This document shows positions 6,621 to 13,862 of a DNA stretch of 15,510 nucleotides, in pieces (position 1 is the stretch's first letter; the number at the start of each line of letters is the position of its first letter). Location: positions 1 through 15,510 of the forward strand of contig CAYOBW010000166.1 in NCBI GenBank assembly GCA_964402115.1. Reading direction: 5' to 3'. This DNA comes from CAYOBW01 sp964402115 (GTDB taxonomy: Bacteria; Verrucomicrobiota; Kiritimatiellia; UBA8416; CAYOBW01). Made by a program: the position numbers and the translations under genes. A model generated the notes under the pieces. The model worked only from the letters and a program-made list of their open reading frames with translations, searched no databases and was not told the DNA's origin.

Positions 6621-7355
6621 CTATTCAAGCACTTCCAGTTCCCATTGCACGCCGGACTCGAAGATGTTCGCGGCGTGCGCGATGTTCAATGTCACGCCTC
6701 GCTGGCTCTCATCTACCGGCTTGTCTTTCGGATTCCGCAAGCGGAGCTTGCGCTCGAGACGGTGGTGGAAGCAGCGGATGATCGGGAACGTGGTCGGGTC
6801 ATAGGGCCCCTCATGGTAAGCGTCGCCGTGTTCGAGCTGGCGCGCCTTGACTTCGGCCCAGCTCATCACGCCGTCGCCATCCAGGTCGCGCACACCCTCC
6901 ACGTAGCCGTTGTACCATTCACACGGCGCGTTGCAGAACTCGTACATGTAGCTGCACCTCTGGATCGAGGCGTTGCGGCCCCGCGCCACCATCGCGTTGT
7001 TCTCCTTCGTGTCGAACGACTCCTGGAAGCGATCCTCCTTGTCGAACATCTCGATCATCCACTTGGGCTTCGCCCCCTCCTCGCCCTGCGCGCGGTCGGA
7101 GAGACAGACGTACTGCTCGGGCGAGGTGATGAAGTGCGGGTAGAGGCTCGACAGCCAGGGAGGGTAGGCGCCCTGGTTGTCGTCGCGGTAGATTTGCCAC
7201 GACATCGCGAACTGCTTCAGGTTGTTCTTGCAGCGCGCCTGGCGGCCGCGCTCGCGGGCCTTCATCACGGCCGGCAGCAGAATGCCCGCTAGCATGCCGA
7301 TGATCGCGACAACGGTCAGCATTTCAATGAGAGTGAAAGCGTGTCTTTTGCTCAC
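6621..7355 (-). CDS. Type II/IV pseudopilin with EF-hand-like loop
   Basis: 244 residues, the first gene of the operon. Start GTG at 7355 was chosen because a perfect AGGAGG (7362-7367) lies 6 nt upstream and because it yields a short, basic prepilin leader, VSKRHA, then FTLIEMLTVVAIIGMLAG. Cleavage would fall between Ala6 and Phe7, giving Glu at mature position +5; Ala instead of Gly at -1 is less usual. After the hydrophobic helix come ARERGRQARCKNNLKQF and YPPWLSSLYPHFI, typical of GspG/H-like pseudopilins in PVC bacteria. Cysteines cluster at 134-145 (RCSYMYEFCNAPC). Residues 157-168, DLDGDGVMSWAE, match a canonical EF-hand loop. The product probably sits at the tip or shaft of the (pseudo)pilus, or could be a secreted-surface substrate of the machine. 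At 244 residues it is longer than classical GspG (about 140). Confidence 0.88.
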   Translation of the reverse strand: MSKRHAFTLIEMLTVVAIIGMLAGILLPAVMKARERGRQARCKNNLKQFAMSWQIYRDDNQGAYPPWLSSLYPHFITSPEQYVCLSDRAQGEEGAKPKWMIEMFDKEDRFQESFDTKENNAMVARGRNASIQRCSYMYEFCNAPCEWYNGYVEGVRDLDGDGVMSWAEVKARQLEHGDAYHEGPYDPTTFPIIRCFHHRLERKLRLRNPKDKPVDESQRGVTLNIAHAANIFESGVQWELEVLE

Positions 7356-7361
7356 GTCGTG

Positions 7362-7367
7362 CCTCCT
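7362..7367 (-). promoter_or_regulatory. Ribosome binding site deciding the pseudopilin start
   Basis: On the minus strand this reads AGGAGG, a perfect anti-Shine-Dalgarno match 6 nt before GTG at 7355. It settles the GTG over the in-frame ATG at 7496, which would add 47 residues ahead of the prepilin leader. Confidence 0.85.
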
Positions 7368-7379
7368 ACGGTAAAACGA

Positions 7380-7497
7380 TGTGAAGATAGGATGCCCCGC
7401 GGCGTGAAGCAACAGCGAAGTTGGTTTCCAGCGGAAATAAGTGCGGAAATGGCAAGAAAAACACTCCTCATCGGCATTTGGTTGCGCTATCTTCACA
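7380..7497. repeat. Perfect 11-bp inverted repeat in the divergent control region
   Basis: TGTGAAGATAG at 7380-7390 and CTATCTTCACA at 7487-7497 are exact reverse complements separated by 96 bp. Read outward from the intergenic centre, each of the two divergent genes is preceded by the same CTATCTTCACA, 24 nt upstream of the pseudopilin GTG and 54 nt upstream of the TTG at 7552. The arms could be -10 elements (each contains TATCTT) or half-sites for one regulator of both operons. The copy facing the plus-strand operon has no good -35 at 17 bp (TCCTCA). Confidence 0.6.
7384..7412 (-). promoter_or_regulatory. Candidate promoter of the secretion/pilus operon
   Basis: On the minus strand TTGCTT (7407-7412) and TATCTT (7384-7389) are separated by 17 bp, matching the sigma-70 consensus in 3 of 6 and 4 of 6 positions. 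Transcription would start near 7377, leaving a leader of about 20 nt before GTG at 7355 with its AGGAGG site. The -10 lies inside one arm of the 11-bp inverted repeat shared with the divergent gene. This is sequence resemblance only. Confidence 0.35.
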
Positions 7498-7538
7498 GGT
7501 CATGCAGACGACGGCGGCGCGGCAGATTGTCTTACAAA

Positions 7539-7543
7539 AAGGA
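7539..7543 (+). promoter_or_regulatory. Ribosome binding site supporting the TTG start at 7552
   Basis: AAGGA lies 8 nt before TTG at 7552. That codon begins a good Sec signal peptide, whereas in-frame upstream starts such as GTG at 7441 put 37 unlikely residues in front of it and would overlap the inverted-repeat control region. Confidence 0.6.
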
Positions 7544-7551
7544 CAGACGTT

Positions 7552-9786
7552 TTGAAGCGATTGAAACAGAGCTCCGGATGGCGGCGCCCCGGTCCCGCGA
7601 CGTGGGTGGCGTGGGCCGGTCTGCTGCTCGTGACGCGGCTGGCTTGCGCCGACCCCTTCCCGCCGTGGACGGAGAGCGCGCTGCCGCGGCGCGCGGTCTT
7701 CCGCCCGGTGGGGCGCGAGGATGACTACATGCTCGTGCGCGTGCCCGTCGACGAGGAGCTGCGCGCGGCGGTAGCGACGGCCGGCGGGTTGACGCTGGCC
7801 GCGCGCGATCCCAAGGGCGAGTCGCTGCCCTGCGCCACGGTCTACGGCACGGAGACCTACGCCGACGTGCTGGTGCAGACCGGCAACCGGGAACGCGGTT
7901 CCTACTGCCTGCTCTACTTCGGTCCGGGACCGCGCGCCGGGCAGGTGCGCGATCCCTCCCCGCTGTGCGTGGAGCAGCGCCTGGTGGCGAGCCGCGGCGT
8001 GCCCGACACCTGGGATCGGCTCCTCTACATGTATGCGCACGCCTCGCATCGCGCCCGCCGTTTCCAGGCGACCGCCTTCGGCGAAGTCAAGCCGCGCGAC
8101 GACAGCAACGAGCAGGAGCGGGTGCAGCGGCGGGGCGCGGGCTTCCACATCGTGGATCTCCAGACCCACGTGCTCTGCCCGACCAACGGCGTCTATCGCT
8201 GGGGGGCGCAGGCGCGCTATGCGGTGTTCCTGCTCGTGGATGGCGAGCTGGTCATCGGCCGCCCGGGCGAGCGGTACGATCGCGACTGGCAGCTCAGCGC
8301 CCCCATCACGCTGACCGCCGGCGTCCATACCCTGCGCCTGCTCAACTTCGCCGTGCTGGACCCCGATATCGAGGTCGGGTGGATTCTGCCCGGTCGCGAC
8401 GAGATCCAACCCGTCCCGCGCGATCGGCTCATCACGGGGCGCGCGGCGGAGCACGTGCGCGTGGAGCGCCAGGACCGCTCGCTGTACCCGGATTTCGGGT
8501 ACGAGGCCGGGGACGCCTACTCCTTCCGCGGGAACGGCGCCTGCTTCGTGCCGGTGACCTTCGAGGACCGCACGCGCAACTGGGTGTCCAAGGAGCCGGT
8601 GACCCGGCAGTGGCAGTTCGATGCCGCGGCCGGCGGGCAGGCCGATAACCCCACCCACATCTTCCAGGGCGCCAAGCGCCACACGGCGACGCTGAGCGCG
8701 CGCGACAACCTGGGCTTCGAGGCCGCGGTGACGCGCACGTTGGACCTGCGTATGTCCGTGCCCCGCGAATATGCGGTCACGGCGGAGCTGGGCGCCCTGC
8801 CGGCGGTCGGCTACGCCCTGGATGACGTCTCACCCGCGCTGCGCGTGCTCGGGCTGGCGCCGACGGGCGTGGCGCTGGACGTGCGCTGGAGCATCCGCAA
8901 GCGCGACGGCAAAACCGTGCGCGAACACCGGCTGATCTCGCCCGCGGGTGTGGCGGAGCTTTTACCGATCGGTAAGTTCGCCTTGGGCGACGTGACCGCG
9001 ATCGAGTGGGAGCTTTCGCACGCCGGCGTCACCCTGGCCGGCGAGCGGGTGGGCTTGCTGCAGCCGCCTTTCGCGACTTTGCCCGCGCGTGTCGTCGGCG
9101 ACCGCCTGTATGATGCCGCGGGCCGCCGGCTCGTGCTGGTGCCGACCCGCGAAACCGGTCACTACGTCCAGCCCCCGCTGACCGACGTGGCCGATGGCTG
9201 TAGCGTGGTCTGCGTGGATGACATGGTGGCCGCCGATAGCCTCCCGGCGGCAACGGAGGGTGACGGCGGAACGTTCGCGGCCGTCTGCGGCAGCATCCTG
9301 GCCAACGCCGCGGACGGGGTGCGCGTGCGGCGCGTCTCTCCGCGTTCCTGGGAGGAGTCGCCCGGCGCCTACGGGCCGCTTCTGAAACTCGTGGAGATTC
9401 CCGGGTTCGTCTCGAATGCCACCGATACGGTCGTGCTGAGCGTGGGTTTGCGCGATATCCTGGAGCTGCGCGACGCCGAAGCCTACGAGCGGTCGCTCGC
9501 CGCGCTGGCGGACATCCTGGCGGCGTCACGGGGCTTGCGCATCGTCTGGGTCACGCCGCCGCCCTACGGTACTTCATCCGTCAGCCTGCGGGCGTTCGCC
9601 CTGGCCGTGCGGCGAATTGCCGATGCCCGCGCCATGCCGGTCGCCGACCTCTATTCAGGGTTGATCGGCATGGGGGACGAACGCGGGGCTCTTTTCGAGC
9701 GGGGCGGTTTGACACTGTCAGGCGCGGGTCAGCGCCTGGCGGGCGAGATCGTGGCGCGTGCGCTGACGTCGGCGCATGAACCGTAG
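7552..9786 (+). CDS. Secreted PA14-like/PKD-like protein with degenerate SGNH domain
   Basis: 744 residues from TTG at 7552. A basic N-terminus and hydrophobic core end in LACA, then DPF, a Sec signal peptide cleaved after about residue 33. Residues about 175-282 resemble a PA14-type beta fold (NGVYRWGAQARYAVFLLVDG, then APITLTAGVHTLRLL and EVGWILPG). About 318-398 resemble a PKD domain (VPVTFEDRTRN, then RQWQFD, NPTHIF and ATLSARDNLG). The C-terminal 200 residues follow the SGNH/GDSL-hydrolase pattern: VVLSVGLRDIL at 627-637 sits where GxND is expected, IVWVTPPPYG and MPVADLYSGL follow, and GGLTLSGAG at 718-726 replaces the D-x-x-H block. The oxyanion Asn and the catalytic Asp and His are thus absent (Arg634, Gly718, Thr721). 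No enzymatic role can be assigned. The neighbouring glycosyltransferases suggest glycan binding or an envelope scaffold. The true start is moderately certain. Confidence 0.75.
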   Translation: MKRLKQSSGWRRPGPATWVAWAGLLLVTRLACADPFPPWTESALPRRAVFRPVGREDDYMLVRVPVDEELRAAVATAGGLTLAARDPKGESLPCATVYGTETYADVLVQTGNRERGSYCLLYFGPGPRAGQVRDPSPLCVEQRLVASRGVPDTWDRLLYMYAHASHRARRFQATAFGEVKPRDDSNEQERVQRRGAGFHIVDLQTHVLCPTNGVYRWGAQARYAVFLLVDGELVIGRPGERYDRDWQLSAPITLTAGVHTLRLLNFAVLDPDIEVGWILPGRDEIQPVPRDRLITGRAAEHVRVERQDRSLYPDFGYEAGDAYSFRGNGACFVPVTFEDRTRNWVSKEPVTRQWQFDAAAGGQADNPTHIFQGAKRHTATLSARDNLGFEAAVTRTLDLRMSVPREYAVTAELGALPAVGYALDDVSPALRVLGLAPTGVALDVRWSIRKRDGKTVREHRLISPAGVAELLPIGKFALGDVTAIEWELSHAGVTLAGERVGLLQPPFATLPARVVGDRLYDAAGRRLVLVPTRETGHYVQPPLTDVADGCSVVCVDDMVAADSLPAATEGDGGTFAAVCGSILANAADGVRVRRVSPRSWEESPGAYGPLLKLVEIPGFVSNATDTVVLSVGLRDILELRDAEAYERSLAALADILAASRGLRIVWVTPPPYGTSSVSLRAFALAVRRIADARAMPVADLYSGLIGMGDERGALFERGGLTLSGAGQRLAGEIVARALTSAHEP

Positions 9787-9837
9787 CCGGGCGCGTGAGG
9801 ATTTGAGCGTGACAGCTGACTGGCGGGTAAGAAGAAC

Positions 9838-11295
9838 ATGAGTGCCGATCCACTTCAATTGAGCAGGGTTCGCCCCGACTTGAGCGCGAGCGTGCCCATC
9901 ACCCGCGCGCAGCGGTTGGTCACGGTGGGGCTGTGCGTCGTGGCGCTGGGGCTGACGATCCTGGCGCCCTGGACGGTGGCGCGGAGTTTTGTCCTGCTGT
10001 CCACCGTCTTCTATCTTGTCATCTCGGCCTACAAGTTCCTGCTCGTGCGCTGCTCGGTCAGCGGCGCGGCTGAGTTGGTGATGAAGCCGTCGGACCTTGC
10101 GGAGCTGCGCGACGAGGATCTGCCCGTCTACTCGATCATCATTCCCATGTATCACGAAGCTGAGTCCGTGGCTCACCTCGTGCAGTCCGTCCAAAGCCTC
10201 GATTACCCCGCGGCGAAGAAGGATGTCCAGCTGCTGCTGGAGGAGGACGACGCCGAGACCCGCGCGGCTGCCGCGGCCATGACCCTGCCCGAGGGGTTCC
10301 GCGTGACCGTGGTGCCGAAGTCTTTTCCGCGGACGAAGCCGAAGGCGTGCAACATCGGGTTGGACCTGGCGCGGGGCGAATACCTGGTCGTGTACGACGC
10401 GGAGGACCGCCCCGAGCCGGACCAGATCAAGAAGGCGGTGGCCGCCTTCCGTCGCGTGGATCCGCGCACGATCTGCCTGCAGTGCCGGCTGAATTTCTAC
10501 AACCCGCGGCAGAACGTGCTGACCAAGCTCTTCGCCGCCGAGTACTCGGCCTGGTTCGACCTGTCGCTGCCGGGTCTATCCGCGCTGGGGGCGGTGATTC
10601 CGCTCGGCGGAACGTCGAACCACTTCGTCACGGAGCGGCTGCGCGAACTGATGGGCTGGGATGCGTACAATGTGACCGAGGACTGTGACCTGGGCGTGCG
10701 CATCTACCGCGGCGGCTACCGCTCGCGCATGCTGCAGACGACGACATGGGAAGAGGCGTGCGGCAGCTTCCCGTTCTGGATCCGGCAGCGCACGCGCTGG
10801 CTGAAGGGCTACATCCAGACGTACCTCGTGCACATGCGGAATCCCGTGCGCCTCTGGCGCGACCTCGGTTGGGCCAACTTCTGTCACTTCCAGCTGCTCA
10901 TCGGCGGCGTGGTCGCGACCTTCCTCCTTAACCCGCTGTTCTGGACGCTCGCGCTGGTCTGGTTCGTCTGCCGCCCGGCCTTGCTGACCGACCTGTTCCC
11001 GCTGCCGATCTTCGCGATGGGGGCGGTCTGCCTCTTCGCCGGCAATTTCGCGTTTGTCTACATCGGGGCCGTGGGTTGCTACCGGCGGCGCTACTACGAC
11101 CTCGTGAAGTACGCGCTGATTGCCCCGCTGTACTGGGTGATGATGAGCTACAGCGGCTGGCGCGCCTTCCTGCAGTTCTTCTCCAATCCTTTCTACTGGG
11201 AGAAGACGCGCCACGGCCATATCCCGGCCGCCGGGGCGGCCACGACCGGCTCGTCCGGCGCCGCGGGTTCGGCCACGGGGGAGGGGACGCCATGA
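9838..11295 (+). CDS. Processive family 2 glycosyltransferase (membrane polysaccharide synthase)
   Basis: 485 residues. Two membrane segments at about 28-46 and 50-70 precede a cytoplasmic GT-A domain. YSIIIPMYHEAESV begins the nucleotide-sugar fold (98-111). LLLEEDD at 132-138 and VVYDAEDRPEPDQ with DAED at 187-190 supply the metal/UDP-binding acidic residues. GGTSNHFV and TED at 280-282 hold the catalytic acid. RQRTRW at 316-321 is the Q/RxxRW motif of processive synthases. Three further membrane segments (about 352-378, 390-412, 424-443) would form the export channel. The sequence style (YDAEDRPEPDQ, NPFYWEKTRHG) resembles GT2 enzymes annotated XagB, which make adhesive exopolysaccharides, but the sugar cannot be read from sequence. 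No PilZ or MshEN domain is attached. The gene starts 51 nt after the SGNH-like gene with only a weak AAGAAG site; its stop overlaps the next start as ATGA. Confidence 0.92.
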   Translation: MSADPLQLSRVRPDLSASVPITRAQRLVTVGLCVVALGLTILAPWTVARSFVLLSTVFYLVISAYKFLLVRCSVSGAAELVMKPSDLAELRDEDLPVYSIIIPMYHEAESVAHLVQSVQSLDYPAAKKDVQLLLEEDDAETRAAAAAMTLPEGFRVTVVPKSFPRTKPKACNIGLDLARGEYLVVYDAEDRPEPDQIKKAVAAFRRVDPRTICLQCRLNFYNPRQNVLTKLFAAEYSAWFDLSLPGLSALGAVIPLGGTSNHFVTERLRELMGWDAYNVTEDCDLGVRIYRGGYRSRMLQTTTWEEACGSFPFWIRQRTRWLKGYIQTYLVHMRNPVRLWRDLGWANFCHFQLLIGGVVATFLLNPLFWTLALVWFVCRPALLTDLFPLPIFAMGAVCLFAGNFAFVYIGAVGCYRRRYYDLVKYALIAPLYWVMMSYSGWRAFLQFFSNPFYWEKTRHGHIPAAGAATTGSSGAAGSATGEGTP

Positions 11296-12776
11296 GCGGG
11301 CAATCGGCCGAAAGAGGGCGGCGACTCCTGACCGTGGCAGCCTTCCTGGCAATTTTCGGGACGTTCCTCGCGGCGGGGCTGCAGCTGGTGGTCGTGCCGC
11401 GGCCGGAGGTGGTTGTCTACGAGGGGGTTTGTCGCGAGTTGTGCGCGAACACGACGGCGGGACGCCAGGCCGTCGTGAGTTCCCTGTGGTGGTCGCCGCT
11501 GCCGTTTCTGCTGCGCTGGCCCTTTGCGGCCGTGCTGGGCGGCGAGGCGCAGCCGTTTGCGTCGCTGATCGTGAGCGCCTGCTTCGGCGCCGGCTGCCTG
11601 TTCCTCCTGGAGCGTCGGCTGCGCGATTGGCCGCTCGGCCGCTGGCGCTTCGGATTCGTCGCCGCGCTCGCCCTGCACCCCGGATTTGTGGATGCGGCGG
11701 TGAGCGGCACGGGGACCACGACGACGCTGTGCTTCGCGCTGCAGGCGGGGTTCAGCCTGGCGCGCTGGCTCGGCACCCGGCGGCTGCGCTTCCTGGTGCG
11801 CCTCGGATACAGCGCGGCGCTGCTGCTCGGCTGCCACGCCGAACTCGGTCTCTGGCTGTTGATCGCGTTCGCCCTGCTCGCTATCGACCTGCGGCTGCGA
11901 ACGTCTGAACCGGCGGAACGGCAGGCGGCGGTGATCCTCGCCGGACTCCCGCTGCTCTACGCCGGTGGCCTGTGGTTGCTCCTGAACTGGCTGATCATGG
12001 GCGATCCGCTCTATGTGCTGCGCTCCGTGGCATCGGCCGGCTGCCGGCAGTTGGCAGGCGAGGGGACCTCGCCTGGCGTTGGGGCCGCGGCCTATGCGGC
12101 GGGCGCCGTGGCGGCGGGGGTCGTCGTGCTGCAGTCGTGGCGGCGCGAGCGGGAGGGCGCCTACGTGGGCGTGCTGGCGGTGGCTCTGCTGGCCGTGGGG
12201 CTCTTCCTGCGGGCGCAGCACCTGCTGTGGGCGCCGTCCACCATCCTGGTTGCGGTGGCGCTGTTCACGATCCTCGCGCTGGCCCGGCTGGGCGGCGAAA
12301 CCGCGTCCGCGGGCGCGTGGCGGGGCGTCGGCCTCGCGCTGGCCCTGGCCCTGACGGGCGCGGCCTGGGGCTTGCCGCGCGCCGACTGGGAGTGGCAGGC
12401 GCAGGCGGGCCGGCAGGCCGCGTCCGTCCGTTGCGCACTCGTCCCGGCGCAGATCGAACGCCACGTTCGCGACCGCACGCCGTACGGCCGCGTGTTCGTT
12501 TGCGGCTACGCGAGCTTCAACCTGCAGCCCGTGATCCCGAGCGGCTCGCTGTTCACCCGGGACCTCGATTTCGACTTCACGCGGGTCGAGGACGAGTACT
12601 GGGGCCAGGACCTGTTCGTGCTGGTGCCGCGGCCGGCCGGCCGCACGGCCATGGAAAGCGTGCACTGGAAGTACGACGGCATTCACCGGTTTGGCAGCCG
12701 GAATGCGCTGCATGATAGCGACTGGGGCGACTGGCGGCTCTTCGAGCTGGTGCAGGCGCCGGCGAGGAAACCATGA
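11292..12776 (+). CDS. Multi-pass membrane protein, possible GT-C glycosyltransferase
   Basis: 494 residues with about ten hydrophobic segments between residues 12 and 361, then a soluble C-terminal domain of about 120 residues. NWLIMGDPLYVL at 232-243 is a phrase often seen in ArnT/PMT-like GT-C proteins, and the layout of many helices followed by an extracytoplasmic domain is consistent with that fold. The first loop (VPRPEVVVYEGVCRELC) has one candidate acidic residue, Glu44, but no clear Asp-Asp/Glu pair, so catalysis is unproven. The C-terminal domain contains TPYGRVFVCGYASFN, then RDLDFDF and DLFVLVPRPAG. The ATG at 11292 overlaps the stop of the glycosyltransferase (ATGA) and has a GGAGGGG run 4 nt upstream, so the two are probably translationally coupled. 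It may add a lipid-linked sugar to the polymer. Alternatively it is an uncharacterised envelope protein. Confidence 0.7.
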   Translation: MSGQSAERGRRLLTVAAFLAIFGTFLAAGLQLVVVPRPEVVVYEGVCRELCANTTAGRQAVVSSLWWSPLPFLLRWPFAAVLGGEAQPFASLIVSACFGAGCLFLLERRLRDWPLGRWRFGFVAALALHPGFVDAAVSGTGTTTTLCFALQAGFSLARWLGTRRLRFLVRLGYSAALLLGCHAELGLWLLIAFALLAIDLRLRTSEPAERQAAVILAGLPLLYAGGLWLLLNWLIMGDPLYVLRSVASAGCRQLAGEGTSPGVGAAAYAAGAVAAGVVVLQSWRREREGAYVGVLAVALLAVGLFLRAQHLLWAPSTILVAVALFTILALARLGGETASAGAWRGVGLALALALTGAAWGLPRADWEWQAQAGRQAASVRCALVPAQIERHVRDRTPYGRVFVCGYASFNLQPVIPSGSLFTRDLDFDFTRVEDEYWGQDLFVLVPRPAGRTAMESVHWKYDGIHRFGSRNALHDSDWGDWRLFELVQAPARKP

Positions 12777-13723
12777 ACACGGGGCTGAAGGTGCTGTTCG
12801 TGCTGGTGGCCGCCGGCCTGTTGACGGCAGGCTGGTGGACCAGTAAGCAGATGAAGGCGGAGCGACGGGCGATCGACGACCAGACGACGGCCCTGCAGGG
12901 GCGCGTGGAGTGCCTGCGGGAGGTGATGGCGGAGACCGTGGCGCGCATGGAACAGATGCAGACGGCGGTCGAGAGCTACTCCAACGCCGCGGCTGCCGCC
13001 ACGGGCGCGCTGGCCGCGGAGAAGAGCGCCAACGAGCCGCTGCGGCGGGAAATCGAGAAGATGGTGGCCGGGAGCATCGACGTCGGGGCGCAGCGCGACC
13101 GGTTTCAGGCCGCCTTGAAGGAGCGCACGGCCGAACTGGTGCAGGTCCGCGCCAGCCTCACCCAGGCCGGGGAGGAGCTCGCCCGCGGCGTCGCGGCGCG
13201 CTCGCAGTTGACCACGCAGCTGGCCGCGGTGCAGTCGAACCTCGTGGCAGTTGTGCAGGAGCGGACAGCCTTGAGCGCGCGCGCGACGGCGCTGGATGCG
13301 CTGGTTGCCTCGACAGGGGTCGCCTTGTGCTCGGCGACGAACCAATTGGCCGCCGCGCAGCAGCAAAGCGCGCAGCTGACGACGCAGGTGGCCGCTCAGG
13401 CGGCGCAGATAGCCGCCCAGGCGGGGCAACTGGCCACGCAGGTGGCGCGGCTGGCCGCGCAGAACACCCAGTTGACAAACCAGGCGGCGGTTGTGGCGGC
13501 ACAGGCCGCACAGCTTGCGGGGCAGACGCAACAGACCGCTGCTGCCGTGGCACGAGGCGCCGAACTCGGCCAGCAAGTGGAGACCGCCCGTGCCGAGCTG
13601 GTGAAGGCGCGCCAGTCCGCCCAGACCCTCGAGCAGCGCGCCCTGGCGGCCGAGAAGCTGGTGGCGGAACTGAAGGCCGCCGCCGTCCCTGCGCCCGCCC
13701 CCGCCCCCGCCCCCGCGCCGTGA
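12773..13723 (+). CDS. Membrane-anchored Gln/Ala-rich coiled-coil protein
   Basis: 316 residues, family not recognised. One membrane segment at about residues 6-22 (LKVLFVLVAAGLLTAGWW) with a short N-terminus places the rest in the periplasm. Residues 25-300 are almost all predicted helix with few prolines. Residues 201-256 are eight uninterrupted heptads in which position 2 is almost always Gln and position 7 almost always Ala. The protein ends in a (Pro-Ala) run, PAPAPAPAPAP. One Cys at 47 and one at 186 lie in the rod. It is the last gene of the cassette and overlaps the preceding stop (ATGA). A periplasmic rod or spacer next to a polysaccharide synthase is a reasonable inference, perhaps linking the synthase to the cell wall or outer membrane, but no catalytic or binding motif is visible. 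Confidence 0.8.
   Translation: MNTGLKVLFVLVAAGLLTAGWWTSKQMKAERRAIDDQTTALQGRVECLREVMAETVARMEQMQTAVESYSNAAAAATGALAAEKSANEPLRREIEKMVAGSIDVGAQRDRFQAALKERTAELVQVRASLTQAGEELARGVAARSQLTTQLAAVQSNLVAVVQERTALSARATALDALVASTGVALCSATNQLAAAQQQSAQLTTQVAAQAAQIAAQAGQLATQVARLAAQNTQLTNQAAVVAAQAAQLAGQTQQTAAAVARGAELGQQVETARAELVKARQSAQTLEQRALAAEKLVAELKAAAVPAPAPAPAPAP
13373..13540 (+). repeat. Eight-heptad (21-bp period) repeat in the coiled-coil gene
   Basis: These 56 codons encode eight consecutive seven-residue units of the type xQxxxxA (residues 201-256). The DNA is a diverged 21-bp repeat with recurrent CAGGCGGC and CTGGCC words, pointing to expansion by unit duplication followed by drift. Confidence 0.75.
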
Positions 13724-13862
13724 GAGAGAGCGCGCAACTTGGTTACCCTATCGCGGAATCACGGCAGCGGCCAGATCACCCACCCACCAGGGTGCCAGGG
13801 CTAGTTGATGGAAGTCGCCACCGCGCGACCGTCTGCGTGCCATCACATGCCTCCGTTCTCGC
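13724..13862. other. Convergent intergenic spacer, no clear feature
   Basis: This 139-bp spacer separates the stops of the coiled-coil gene and hsdR. I found no convincing hairpin followed by a T-run on either strand, no RNA gene and no credible small reading frame. Confidence 0.6.

Noticed and set aside
7441..7551. Upstream GTG start for the SGNH-like gene
   Set aside because: It would add 37 residues before a good signal peptide and span the divergent control region. TTG at 7552 has its own AAGGA site.
7468..8682. 404-codon minus-strand open frame opposite the SGNH-like gene
   Set aside because: Low-complexity Arg/Ala/Gly product. The plus-strand frame has a signal peptide and domain-like patterns.
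11193..12713. 506-codon minus-strand open frame opposite the membrane protein gene
   Set aside because: Gln/Arg/Pro-rich product without domains, opposite a frame with clear membrane segments and ATGA couplings.
13690..13720. CCCGCC repeat at the end of the coiled-coil gene as a regulatory G-quadruplex
   Set aside because: It is explained by the Pro-Ala codons of the C-terminal tail, and nothing else in the sequence supports a regulatory role.
13724..13862. Possible bidirectional terminator between the convergent genes
   Set aside because: Only very short complementary segments such as CACC/GGTG are present, with no T-runs.
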